A stretch of DNA of 64,000 nt from Euglena gracilis (taxonomy: Eukaryota > Euglenida > Euglenophyceae > Euglenales): positions 11,613,845 to 11,677,844 of the forward strand of contig CP154957.1 of assembly GCA_039621445.1 (NCBI GenBank), given 5' to 3'. Shown here in pieces: positions 1-13,100 of the stretch. Each line of letters starts with the position of its first letter. Positions within the stretch are counted from its first letter, which is position 1. The position numbers and the translations under genes are program-made. The notes under the pieces are model-generated. The model was not told the DNA's origin. It made no database searches and saw nothing but the letters and a program-made list of their open reading frames with translations.

Positions 1-70
1 TTTTTTACGAGTTTGCCAGAGGTGGTCGGTCTCATCACATCGTGTGCTGGTGTTGACCTGTGCCTGCCAG

Positions 71-1548
71 GGCAGCGATCTGGAAGCGTGGCTAGCAGAG
101 AAGCGTGCAATGATCGACAGCATTCAGTATGCCCTGGGTCTGATATGGGGATGGGTCAGGGCGTTGCATTTACTTGAGGGGCATTTCAATGGAGATGAAG
201 TCCAGGGATGGTGTTCAAGTATTTACAGCCAAAATGACCAAAAGTGGTCTAAAATGGTCTAAAACGAGAAAAATTTTGTGGCATGAAAAAAATTATCATC
301 CATGCATAGATGCATAGGGATTCAAATGCGTTAAATGACTTTTTGGCCTTCTGAGGGTGGAAGATTGGAAAGTAGCTTGAAATAGCCTAAAATGGCTCAA
401 AGCAGGAAACTCGTGGATCACGAAAAAGTCAAATATTTGGTGCTGCTCAAGTTCAGCTTTTAAAACTCCTCAATTGTTTCGGGTATGTTTCAGACATTTT
501 TTGACTTGTTGGCAAGGAGCAAGAAGCAATTGTGGGTTCTGAGTGGCTGATTTGTCAATCTAGGGCATGGTGTTTCTATTCTGACAAGGTTCTCTGGCAG
601 GATCCTAAAGACTCAGCACCTGATGCTGTGAATGAACCCTGACAGTCATGTTCTGTTTATTGCTGTTTATTCTGTTTATTCTGTTTTTTGCTAGATGTGG
701 TCGAAGATTCCAGAAACTCATTGAGTTGCAGACCCTCTGGATGAACGATTTTTCACAAAATAGTTTGCTTTTGGGGGGGAGTGGTTTTCAAAGTGGACCC
801 AATTGTTTTCATGGTTTTTTTTATGGGGGATTGGTTAAAAGTGCGTCCAAAAACCTCTGATGACATTTCCTGACAGGTCCAAAAAAATGAGGCCAACTCC
901 TGACAAATCCTAACAATACCTTTGTGGCTGGAGGTGGATTCCGACAAACGCTGGACAATTTTGGAAATTCCTGACAAACCCCAACGAACCCCAACAACAC
1001 AGAAAATTTGTCAAACAAGGAATATGGGAAATGATGGGCAAAATGAAGGACGAAGTTGATTTATGCACATGTTGAATGTTCACATTCGGAGCCATTGTCC
1101 AACAAAGTTCTTCAGGTGATGCCGAAAATGGTTTCACAGGGTCCAGATATTTTTCAAATTTGGTGACTGGGGGGGGGGAGGGGCGGTCAGGCTGAGCGTC
1201 ATTAATTTGGGACGACCAGAGCAACACCTTCAAGCACCTCAGCCCAGCCCCAAAAAAATTGTCCATTTTTGGGCCGTCTTAGTCTTTTTTAGCCTCTTAA
1301 AAAAAATACCTGGAGGAGGTGAAGGTTTTTTCCACTTCCTGAACGACTGATATCAAACATTTCACACAACCAAGTGAATTTGGGGGTTGCGAGTGTGGAT
1401 AAGAGACATTCCTAGTTAGAAGTCAGACCCGCGTCCCCACAACAGAACACCCCACCACACCAAAACGCAACGCAACACAACGCAACGCAGCGCAATGCAA
1501 CGCAACACGCACACACACACACACACGCACACACACAACACGCACGCA

Positions 1549-1597
<49 letters not shown>

Positions 1598-1702
1598 CAC
1601 ACGCACACAACACACACACACACGCAACACAACACACACACACACACACAACACACACACACACACACGCACGCACACACACATGCACACACAACACACA
1701 CA

Positions 1703-1733
<31 letters not shown>

Positions 1734-2658
1734 TGTTTTGCATTGTCAATAGACAGACGGGTGGGTCCCAAGCAAACAAAAGAAAAAAGTGCAAACGAGT
1801 TGGCAAAGGGAAACGATCGCAACCACGGGACCCAAGGTTCATGCAATACGTGGATACATTCCTTGCCCCCTGGCTGCCACATTTTTATCCTTGCAGAACA
1901 TTTTCTTATTTAAAATACTCTCCCAGGATTCCCATTTTTCATCTGTTTTTTTTGTCCTGTTTCTTGCCTAGCCCTAACCCCAACGCCAACGCCACACTCC
2001 CAACCTGTGGCCTCAGGGCGCTGATGAAGTGCAGTGGGCCCATCCGCAACGTGGACGGGATGGTGCAGGACAAGCTGGCGGCGGACGAGGTCGACAAGTT
2101 CGAGCCCCGGAAGTGGTGTCTGTGGCTCTTCTGTCCCCCCCCCCCCCCAAAGGGATTCTGGTGGCCGATTGGTACCTATCTGGCTGCTTGAAGCGTCCGG
2201 GCTGCCTTGTTATTTGGACCCTTCCCTGTCTTTTTGTCCATTACGGAATTTTTGAAGCCAACTGTTTGACCTCCAATTTTTATTATGAAATATCATTAAT
2301 TTAATTTTTTTAATTAATTAATTTAATTAAATTTATAATTTTGTTATGCATGTTTTTTTTTTTGATTGATTAATATTTAAGCACGCGCCCACACACGCAT
2401 TCACGCGCACAGGGGCACATAGACCGACACACATTTGTGTGCGTGCCACTCTTGCAATACTTCCTCTCCAGGAAGCCCGTTGAGCCGACCGAGTACCCGG
2501 AGATGCTCAGCTCCCACCCCGACGTGAAGCCCCACCCCCCGCCGCTGCCCCCTCCCTGGCACCACCCCGGCACCAGTCCGCAGCACGTGCGGCCCACCAA
2601 CCCCTGGACGGAGGCCGTGACGCCGGACCGCACAGCCGCTTCTCTGCTGCCGTCCTAA
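71..2658 (+). CDS. 3' part of an unrecognised gene, at least 3 exons, 5' end missing
   Basis: I do not recognise this gene. Three exons are supported. Exon 71-137 follows ...TGCCTGCCAG and reads GSDLEAWLAEKRAMIDS, then donor GTCTGA. Exon 1972-2115 follows TTGCCTAG and contains GPIRNVDGMVQDKLAADEVD, then donor GTGTCT. Exon 2472-2658 follows CCTCTCCAG, starts KPVEPTEYPEML, becomes Pro/His-rich, contains NPWTEAVTPD and ends at TAA. The last two exons join in phase (split Trp codon). The first exon ends in phase 1 while 1972 needs phase 2, so at least one exon is missing between them. A possible one is 695-760 (GRRFQKLIELQTLW). The C-terminal 60 residues look disordered. The start lies left of the window. 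Confidence 0.55.
695..760 (+). CDS. possible internal exon of the left-edge gene
   Basis: A pyrimidine-rich run ending TTTTTTGCTAG precedes an open stretch reading GRRFQKLIELQTLWMNDF. The next GT is GTTTGC near 761. The helical, Leu-rich composition suggests coding, but the phase does not join directly to the exon ending at 137. It is a candidate only. Confidence 0.25.
860..1010 (+). repeat. diverged relative of the hAT-like repeat at 50131-50318
   Basis: The CTGACAAATCC / CCAACAACAC units and a central GGCTGGAGGTGGATTCCGAC match the internal sequence of the short hAT-like element at 50131-50318. I could not find terminal inverted repeats or a target duplication here, so this is an old or truncated copy. 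Confidence 0.45.
1497..1735. repeat. (CA)n microsatellite with CAACA and CGCA variants
   Basis: About 240 bp of CA dinucleotides interrupted by ACGC and AACAC. All long ORFs here (poly His-Thr or Cys-Val) are repeat artefacts. Confidence 0.95.
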
Positions 2659-3174
2659 AGTTTGAAGTCCTCATGCAAAGCAGTGGGGTGCTCGGCGGAC
2701 GTCTGTAAATCAGTGAGTTTTTGTGTGTTACTCCACCGGACTCCTCAAATGCCCGAGTGGGCAAAGCCTGATTAAAATAACCAAAAAATTGCTTGAAAAA
2801 CGGGGGGGGGGGTCTCAGATTGCTCAGGGGTTCTCAGCAATCACCAAAAGGTTCAGAGCCACCAAAGGTTTCCCCCACAAATGTCTAAAAATGGCCCAAA
2901 AATGCCAGAAACATTTTCAAATGACCCAAATATTTTCAAAGCGGCCAAATATTTTAAAATTGTCTAACTATGGCTAAAACAGGGGGAAACAGCTGAGAAG
3001 AATTTTTTTTTGTCAAAACAAGAATTGTCAAAACATTTACGAACAGGCTGAATGCCACACGCCAATGGTTGATCGTGATGTCCCATTTACCCCCTCCTCA
3101 CGGCCAACTATTTGCTGTCCATAACCAACCAGGGTCAACCAGAACACCGAAATGGGAATTAATTGTTTTTGGGT

Positions 3175-3476
3175 CAGGTTTTCAGGTTTTTGGGTCATTT
3201 TTTTTTAAAGTCAGGTACCCACCCCACCGGGGGGGGGTGCGAGGGGCAGGCACCCTATAGCACCCCATCCGCCCCCCCCCCCGGGGGGGGGTCGGGTTTT
3301 GGGGTGCCTGCCCATAGCAGGCACCCCTCTCCGACCCCGGCGCCAAAGGCACCGGGGGCCCGGAAAAGCCATTTTCAATGAAATTTTTCTGGTCCCCGGA
3401 CCCCACCCCCCGGGCGGGAGCCTGCTAGGGCAGGCACCCTACAGCACCCCCCCCCCGGTCGGTAAAAAAAGGCCTG
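3175..3476. mobile_element. hAT-like non-autonomous element, 302 bp, near-perfect TSD
   Basis: The left end starts CAGGTTTTCAGG and the right end finishes AAAAAGGCCTG. The flanks are TTTTGGGT (3167-3174) and TTCTGGGT (3477-3484), 7 of 8 identical, as expected for an hAT 8-bp target duplication. The body is G/C-rich with CAGGCACCC palindromes and long C and G runs. It is close in length and content to the copy at 50915-51213. The right TSD is followed after only 7 bases by the acceptor of the exon at 3492. Confidence 0.6.
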
Positions 3477-3491
3477 TTCTGGGTCATCCAG

Positions 3492-3910
3492 CGACCCCAT
3501 TGGGCAGCATGGGGATCGATTGGAGCGGTTGTGTGCCTTTGAGCGGACAGGTAGCCCGGAGTGGGTGCAGAACAACCGGCGCATGAGCGGCCCGCGGCCC
3601 TCAGCCCCGGGGTTCATGCTGGACCCGATCAAGCCCGCGGTGAAGCCGCCGACTGCCGGCGAGGCTGCCGAGAGTGGGTGTGGCTCGTGATGTGTGGAGT
3701 TGGATGGCTAGCTAGCGAGCGGTGTGTGTGTGTGTGTGTTGTGTGTGTGTGTATTGGGTGTGTGGGGTGTGGTGGGGGGTGTGTGTGTTGTGTGTGTTGT
3801 GTGTGGGGGTGTGTGTGTGTGTGTGTGTGTGTTGTGTTGTGTGTGCGTGTGGTGTGTGTGTGTGTTGTTGTGTGTGCGTGTTTTGTGTGCATGGTGTGTG
3901 TGTGTGTGTG

Positions 3911-3941
<31 letters not shown>

Positions 3942-4032
3942 GTGTGTGTGTTGTGTGTGTGTGTGCGTGTGTGTGTTGTGTGTGTGTGTGTGGGTGTGTG
4001 TGTGTGTGTGCGTGTTGTGTGTGTATGTGTGC

Positions 4033-4076
<44 letters not shown>

Positions 4077-6865
4077 GTGCGTGTGGGTCATATGTACATC
4101 ACTGGCTGACCCCCTGCAGAGAGGGGTTGCTGCTTCAAGCAGGCCGTATTTTGGTCGGGTGTCGACCCCACCCCGGGGGGGGGGGTGCCTGCCTGGGCAG
4201 GCACCCCAAGGCACTCCGGACCCCCCCGGGGTTGGTTAAAAAAAAACTGCCTGGCTTGAGTTCTAGCAGCTCAAACTCAAAAGAAATCCTGCCTAAGATG
4301 TCCAGGCAGTGACATCAGCTTTTATCAGTCATGAACTGGTCATCAAGTCTCCACAAAAAGGGTAAATGGGATGCAAATGCTTTTGCATGCAATGATGTTT
4401 GTACACCAAAAATTCAATTGGTGTTCGTCTGGTGTCATCCGCAAAAGCCAGTCAAAAGCCCGATGCTACCAGCATTATTAGCTTTCTTCCGTCGCAGGGG
4501 CGAGGACATGGTGCCCAAGGTTTGCCTTCGCCAGCCCGGATGTGCGACCTCCTGCCATCTAATTGTCGGTGAAAGCCAAGAGAGTTGGCACGCAGGGTGG
4601 TGAGGGGAGATCTGCCCACAGCCTATTTTTTGGGGGGCAGTCCCCCAGCGCTCTGCTTCACGCCAAACGCCCCAACGTTGAACAAAATTGGGATAAAAAT
4701 TGGCGAAGGTCGTTTGGCTTAAAATCCCTTGTGCTGCTTGTTTTGTTAAGGCATGCTCTGACCTTTTGGTCAGTCCATTTACAAAGCGTGTCACCAGGCA
4801 TTATTTTTTGAGGCAAAACAATTTTCAAAAATTTCAGGCATTTTAAGGATTTTAAGGCTTTTTAAGGCGCCATTTTCCAAGGCAGTGGAAGGATTCACCA
4901 GGCATCGAATGGTCCAAAAATCAAAAGTCAAAAGAATTTTGGCTGGATAGCAATGCTCCAGCGATGCGAGATGTCATTCCCCCCCCCCCCGGAGTTGGCC
5001 TGGAGGTTGCCGAGATTTTGTGTTTTCATTTTGCTCGGTCGGAGAATTTTCTGCCAGACCGATTTTTTTAAGGCATTTTAAGGGAAAAAATCAAGGCTCA
5101 TTTTACGGCGAGGGTTTTAATTTAAGGTGCCTTAAAAAACAATAATTCCTGTGGTTGACCTAATTGAAATCCCCGCAGACATCAGGGTTCGGCGATTTAA
5201 ATAAAAAATTCTCAGCCGTATTGGAGCCCAAAATATTGGAATCACCTGCTGGGCGGTAGGGGGTCGGTCTCTAGTGGCTGGTGGCTGGGGAAAAACCCGC
5301 TGGCTTGTTGAAGCCCCCCCCCCCCCACGGACGGAGTCCCCTTTTTTGCATACTCCTATACTCCTGGTGGATGTTTTTGCTGGCACACATTCTTGATGAA
5401 CGTGATAAAATGCGCGACGAGATTCTGGTCACAAGGCATCCGAAATAATTGCTGAGATCTGTCAGCACAACTAAATACCAGGCTCATTTTGTGGTCCGCA
5501 TCTGGAGCGCAAACTCTGCATTTAAACCAATTGAAAAAGAACACACACTGCTTCTGAAGGTCGAGTTTTGAGGGTCGATGAACCATAACGCTCCCAACAA
5601 TCGGCCGATGAAAAACGATGAAAATCTGAAAATTTGAGGTTATTTTTCTCAGAATTTCGACTGCAGGTGCTGGGAAAACAGGCACCCTCAGCTGGATTTG
5701 GTTGGGTTTGCTGAGATTGTGGCACCAATCTGGTCCAGCAGTTGTGACCCCCACACCCCTGACAACAAGTTGTTGTGGCCTCCACCCATCCCATCCCATC
5801 CGTTGGGTGAGTGGCCGAGCCAACACCTTTTTTCTGCCAGCTGGCTGGACCCCTCGCCCCCCAAAAGCCACCCAGTTTTCTTGATTTGGCCCGCCGCGGA
5901 TGGCCCAGGTGCCCACAACTGCCACCACGTGAACTTGGGTTTGGTGCGTGTCTCGCTTTTCCTCAGAAAAGGAAGGCTGCCAAGAAAAAGGCAGAAGAGT
6001 ATGCCCCAACACCATGTGCGCACCCTGTGTTCTGAGGTATCACTGTCTGATGAGTTCTGTTTTGGGGGTAGAGCCAAAGGTTCAAGGTTCACCGCATCAA
6101 AGCTCTCAAAACCCTCCATCCTGCATCCCCCAATACCCTGACGGCCAGCGGAGCCAGAGGGGACCCATGGACTGATCCGCAGAAACTTTTTTGTCAGTCT
6201 GGACTCCCTTCTTCTTCGACAATTTCCAGGGTGTCTGGACGCTGACGGATGTTTTGCCTTAACTGACGCCAAGGCGGCCAAAATTAGTCGAAAATCAGCA
6301 GGAAACACGGGGGTAGATAAAATCGGAGGGCAAAGGTTTCAGCCAGCCATCAGTCTTTTTCCAGCCGCACACCCCCTTCCCATCCATCTACAAGTCTTCT
6401 ATTTGCATTTTTTTTAGTCGATTTATTTGAAAGGTGGCTGGATAATCAGGGTTTTTGGGGGCTTTCGGAGGTGCAAGGTAGGCTCAAAAGGAGCACAAAG
6501 GGGGGAATGGACAAAGGGGCTCAAAGGGAATGGGCTGCCCATGTCAAATCTGTCAAATCTGTTTTTTTTTGTGCAAAATGACAGATTTTTCGGCCATTTT
6601 TGCCGTTTTGATTTAATGGTACCTGGTATGGCCAGCAATCGGGCCCAGTTCCAGCCGGGGAACCCCGGAGGGGAGCCCCCCCCCCCCAAATTCCACCTCT
6701 AACCCCCCCCCGGCCTCCCCCAGGTGGTGATAAAGTGATGCCCTGTGTTCATTTTGCACCGGGTGCTGGCTGGATGGGTGACCGAGTTTATGAGATGTTT
6801 AGTGTGCCCCTCCCCCAGGCCTCCCCCAATGACTGCCAAGCAGAGAGAAGAGCTTGAGTTGCAAC

Positions 6866-6928
<63 letters not shown>

Positions 6929-7124
6929 GGTGTGTGTGTTGTGTGTGTTGTGTGTGTGTGTGTTGTGTGTTGTGTGTTGTGTGTTGTGTGTTGTGTGTTG
7001 TGTTGTGTTGTGTTGTGTTGTGTTGTGTTGTGTTGTGTTGTGTTGTGTTGTGTGTTGTGTTGTGTTGTGTTGTGTTGTGTTGTGTTGTGTTGTGTTGTGT
7101 TGTGTTGTGTTGTGTTGTGTTGTG

Positions 7125-7172
<48 letters not shown>

Positions 7173-10100
7173 CTGGCTTCCCCATCCTGCCTGCACTCAT
7201 GCACTCAGACATTGAGCGACGGCGTAGGGCTGCCCTAAAAAGCAGCCAGAAATGCGGCTGCCCACCCATTGAATGTTCGTCTTTGAGTTAAGACTAACAT
7301 CAACGTTAGTCTTACCAAGGCTAACAAGATTAACATCAGGGTTAAGTTTACCCTGGGATAGCTTCGGAATGAATTCAAAAAAAAATAACGGAATCCCCCT
7401 TCGAAAAAATTCCTCAAAGATGAGGGTTGACCCCTGGGGGTGACACATTTGTTGATGACGAAACATCAACGGTGTTTCTGGCCAATCAGCGGTTCAAAAC
7501 TACGGGACGGACCCCAGGGATCTATGGAAAGCCCATTGATATTGAGGTAGGTGGTGGGAGGTGGGAGGTGGGAGGAGGGTGGTGGGAGGTGGTGGGTGAG
7601 GTAGGTGGTGGGAGGAGGGTTTCCTGGCCTTACAGCTCCGAATTCCCTCCATGTGTTGGGAGGGAATTCGGACCCTCCCAGGGCTTCTCATTCTTCCGGA
7701 CCCTTTTGGAGATTGCACATTCTTTTACTGAATCTCCTTTTCAAGAACGGGGAGCTTCTGAAAAATTTTGGCCAAGTTTTTTTTTGTGTGTTGTGGCTTG
7801 CCCGCCCATTCCGAACACCGGAGAGCACCCCCCCCCCTGGTTCCGCCACAGAAGCGGGATCGTCTACAGCGGGAGCGGGAACAGAAGAGGGCCCAGGAGG
7901 CGGAGCGGGAGGCAGCGCTGGAGCTGCAGCGCCAGAAGAAGTCGCGCCCTCCCACCCTCAACGTGGTGATTGGCGTATATTGGCGCATAAAGTCAGTTTC
8001 TGACCTTAGTTCTATCTCAGTGGACCCAACACAAAGGACAACGTCTGGCACAACCGCCTAACCCTCTCAATCCTTTTTTGCAACCTTAGCCAAGCCCTGT
8101 CCTTTTCAACAGACCCCTGACTTCTGTGTTTGCAACGACCGTCCTCCAGGCAATTGTCACCCCTGGGCATTGTCCCCCCTCCATGCTGCCCAATTCGCCC
8201 CCCCCCCAATTTTCACCCCCTTCTGGTGGTCAATCTGTCGTGTGCCAGGTGCCTGGGGGGTGGGTAATTTGATTTTGTTATCAGTATTCTTTCAGGTATA
8301 ACATCAACATTATTTTGGATAATAGAATTATATTTTTAATTTGTGTTTTTTTTTGAAATTCTCTCACACCACCTTGGCCCCATCCATTTCAGTGTCATCC
8401 ATTCCATTCCAGTGTCATTTGATGTGCTGACACCCTTTTTAGGGGGTGTTGCCCGTGATAATGTTGACGTCATCCGTTGTACCTTTTCGACAAAGATCTC
8501 ATTTGGGGTTTTTCTAAGTGGGATACAAAAAAATGTTGATGAGATTTTGAAACTGTTTTTAGACTTTCCTTCAAAATGCTCCAGGCAGGCCCATTTTTTG
8601 ATGATTTTCAGGACCAGCGCCATCGAGGTGGTGCCTGGATCCGTAACTCCACCACAATCCCGCGATTTGGAGTGGGTTAAGCCAGTCCAATGGCAACAGT
8701 CGTGCGGTAATTTTCTTTTTGTTATTTTTTTTTCTGGAACCCAGCTAGCCTGCCCTGCAAAGGAGTCTAATCTATTTGAGTGCATGTCTACACATACAGC
8801 CGTCGCCCATTTCATTTCGTTTATGAATCTCTGTGCCCACCCGCAGCGCGGAGGAGCGGAAGTTCTGCATGGAAGAGCGACGGAAGGTGCGCGGAGTGGA
8901 GGTGGAGGTTGCCGGGTGTGTGGGTTCCCTTGTGCTAGAAACGGTGCTACTGTTTTTGTATTCTCTTTTGAAAGGCCTTTCCTGCAAGGCCGACCCAAAA
9001 AAAGTATTTCCTTTCTGAACACACATTTATATGCGATTACTCGAGATGATTTAAAACCTTCCAAAATGGCACAAATGTTCTAACGGCCTTAATGGTAGGA
9101 ATGTTCTAACAGCATCCTTCCATTGTCTTTTTACTCCCCATTGTCGGGTTCCATTAAAATGATTTAAGGTGGCCCTTTACTGCCTCGTATGGCCAGGATT
9201 TGGGAAAATTTGCTGACGAACTTTTTATACACCAATCAATATCGTCAACCGACGTGTTTGTGGATGCAACCATATGGATTGTGGTGGTTTTTCTGCTTCC
9301 CAACAATCCCCATTTCAGCGTTTCAGCATATTTGCCACAGGACAGGATGGATTGCATGAAGTAATTGTCCGCTTCTTCGAAGAAGCATTTGCCACCAAAG
9401 CAATTTTTTAATAAAAATTTTGCGCACATTCCCTGACTTATTGTTAGGAAAAATGTATTTATTGATAGGGTGTTTATTTTCCCTCAATTAATATCACCTA
9501 ATAGCCCTGTGGGATTTTGACCAACTGTCCAATCAACTTCCCTGCTTTCCTCGCAAACATTGTTCAGGGGAACAATGCTTGCAAACGAATCGAAGAAATT
9601 TCGTGGGTCAAAAACGTTGAGGGGGTGCCTGCCATTCTTTTGACACAGAAATACAAACAGGGGGGTGAAATTTTAGATAAGGGGAGAGGAGTTAGGGTTT
9701 CGGGTGGTGGTGTTGCGCCAAAAGTTCCGAGGGCCGGAAATCAAATAACAAAATTTGCTGATCAGAAACCATTTTGGAACCCGCATTCTCCGACGGTGTG
9801 TGCGATGCTTCGCCATAAACAGACATACAATAGTCCCTGAAAAATTTTGCTAGTCGCGCATGTAAATATGCCCTTCCAAAATGACACCCTCCCCCTGCCC
9901 CAGGGAGGTGTGTGGGTGCCTGGGTCCCCAGCAGACTTTCATTTAGTGCGCCGCGGCAAAAATAAAGCATGTGCCGCGCGAAGGTCATTGGTGCGCCGCG
10001 GGTGCGTTGTTGGTGCGCCGCGGCAGCATTTGAGATGCGCCGCGGGTGTGCCGCGGCAAAAATTTGATTGTGCACAGTGGAAATTTTTTTTGTGCCGCGG

Positions 10101-13100
10101 CTGAATTCGACGCGGCGCACTAAATGAAAGTCTGGTCCCCAGCTACCTCCCCTCTGCCCTCCCTCCGCACGCGTGGCCCCGGCACAGGCCCCCTCCGCCC
10201 CCGGCCCCACCCCCGCGCCTCGGTGGGTACCGCCCCAACGACCAGAAACCCCCCTTGGGCCCTCCAGGGCTGGCCTTGGCGCGTGTCGTGTCGAAAAGCC
10301 TCACGGGTCCGGTCGAGGCTTCTTTTCTAGGAACGTCAACAGGAGTGCGGAAGGCAGGGGGTCAGGCGCTGTCAACCCTCCCAGTCTTGGGGGGGGGGGG
10401 AGTGGGTTTGGGCAGGGGGAACGCAAACACGTTGTTTCTGTGGTTTTCTTTGCTCTTTTTCGCAGGTATTCTTCGGCTCCTGCTTTTCTTTGGAAATGGG
10501 TTCGACTTAGAAAACCTTCGGAATTTGGGCCCGATTTTGCTTGAGACCAAGCTTTTGCCAATTTACTTTTGGATTCAGTCTGTTCCCCCAAAAAATGCAA
10601 ATTTTGTGTCCTTTCGACATTTTTGTTACACCCGGGCCCCAAAGCTGCATTGAATTGACTTCCTGTTTTGGTGCAACTATTATTATTTGTTTTTTTTTCT
10701 TTCGTGTTGTGTTTTCAAGGGTCCATGTTGCCCCCCCCCCAATTAGTGCTATGGTACAACCCCCACTGCCTCAGTGCTGGGGGTGTGGCCATTTTTCAAG
10801 GGCCATGCCGGAACTCCAAGCCACAGGCACAACCAGGGTAGGGTAGGTGGTGTGCCTGCCATGGTCAGCCAGGCACCCGGGTACCGCCGGGGGAGGGTTG
10901 TTGAAAAGCTTGCTCCGGTCTGGTTTGGATGTCGGCTGCCTTTCATGTTCCTTGAGCCGGCCCCCTCCCCTACGGCCGGTCCTGTGCCATCCCGCCCCGC
11001 AAACCCGGGAGGCTCTGACCCGACAGCAACGGATATTTGGTCTCCGGTCTGCTGGGGCTAGCACTTACGTGCAATCTTTGGAAATGAAAGTGTTTGTCAT
11101 AACCTGCAGCACTGATGGGGATTACTGCTCCAAAATACAAAGTGGCACATGAATTCAAAGTGTTGTCTTCTAATTTTGAAAGTTGCAGACCCCAAGTTTT
11201 TTGACCTTTTTTTCCTTTGCCCGAACCTTCCTCTGTCAACAACGCAAAAAAGTTTCTTTTAATATTGGTTTATTTTTTTTAAAAGCTTTCCATTTCTCAA
11301 GCTTGGCGTGGACTTTCAATCTTAAGACCGTTCTGTGGGATGTCCCTGTTGTTTTTTGATGTTTTTTTTATGCTTGCAGTCTGCTGCAGGGACATAGCGC
11401 CAGAACGCCGAGGACAATTGCTCCCACCCCCTTGTCTGGGGGCAGGGCGGGGGGGGATCCCCCACACTGCCGTTGATGCCAGGCCAGGATGGTGGAGATC
11501 CAGCAGCAGGTGCAGCAGATCCGCATGCACCTCAACCACCCCGGAGGCCCCCCGGGGCCGCCACACCACTTCTCCCGCGACGCTGACCGCCCCGACCCCC
11601 ACCTCCACCGGAGCTTCTCTGCGGGTGCGCACCACGCACACATGTTTTTTTGCACAGAGGGATTGTTTTTGCACACAGGAACACTGTAGGAATCTGAAGA
11701 AAATGCACAAAGCAGGAGATCCCTAATGAAATAACCCCCCCCTGAATAGAAGCCCCCCCCCCCGAATAGTGCCCCCCCCCCGAATAGCCCCCCTGAATAG
11801 AAACCCCCCCCGAATAGTGCCCCCCCCCCCCGAATAGAAGTCCCCCCCTCAGTTTTCGACCAACGTTCCGAATAGTGCCCCCCCCCCCTGGAATAGGCCG
11901 CTCCCCATGGGTTGTCTGTCAATTGAGACGGCAAGTGCTTTGGCTTCTTCAGCCATTGGTTAAATAAGGGTTGGGTGGTTTTACGTTTAATGATTCCAGT
12001 GCATCCACGGTCCACAAGAGTAACATTTGCAGCAAATTTGACATGGTTTGGAAAGGTGGACGTGAAGACCCACAAAGGAATTTCTTCGATAATTCTCAGA
12101 CCCCCTGGTTTTCGACCACTTTTCCGAATATTGCACCCCCCCCCCCCTGAATAGAAGCCCCCCTCGGTTTTCGACCAACGTTCCGAATAGTAGCCCCCGG
12201 GGGCTTCTATTCAGGGGGGGTTAAGCAATAACGAGCGTCATTCAAAAAGGCAGTGGTCAACGTCAGTGTAGGCCAGGGATTCTAATAATAAAAATAATTA
12301 CAGTTTCTAAGGCCTTTTTTTTCTTTCAAAGTTTAAAGATAATTTTGAAAAAAAGTTTCAAAGATTTTTTGGGGGGTTTTTAAATTCTACTTTCCAAGTT
12401 GACCCAAGGGCTGTCCATCCAATAGGGTCAAAGAAGCCGAACACTTCATTTTTTTTGAGTTTGGGTGGATGGACAACGTTCCATCAATACCAGAAATCAT
12501 TATTTCCTGGAGTTGGATAGTTTTCGCCAACATTTTGCGATTTCTTTTTGCCCAGTCAGAATTTTTTGCAAGAATTTTTTTTTCAGGTTTTCAGGTTATT
12601 TCAGGTGCTTTTAAGGGATTTTGGTACAATAATTTCAAGGTTTTAAAGTTTTTTTTGAAAGGGTTTTGAAGGCGCCTTTAAAAATAGTCATACCTGGTAG
12701 ACTGTGGATACCTATGGCAACCATTAAATCTCAGAAAGCCAGTTAACTTATTCTGCACATTGGTCATTTTTGACAATTCCAGGCAAACACATTTCCCCAT
12801 TTGCTAGGGGTTGACTTCTTGCATAAGTATTATGAAGGTGTGCAGCTCACGGCCAGTTTTTTTTTGAGTTTTGTGACCCGCGCACAGGGAGGTCCGGGCT
12901 GGAAAAAAATTGGCTTGCTGGTGGATCCCCGCTGGGTCCTTCGGCAATCCTAATCGTCAGCAGCGGGTGGGGGATGGTTGCCCCCTCCCTGGTTTTTTTG
13001 GCTCGGTCTTGTCCGGGACATGGCCTGGGCTTCAGACTCATCCCCCCTCCCCATCCCAGGCAACCCCCGCCAGCCCACGGAGGGCAGACTGTACAACGAT

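Noticed and set aside
1412-1882. Long Cys-Val and Thr-His ORFs over GT/CA arrays (also 3561-4312, 6699-7291, 21867-22316, 31079-31758, 58269-59935)
   Set aside because: Dinucleotide repeats are open in every frame; there is no codon signal or splice support.
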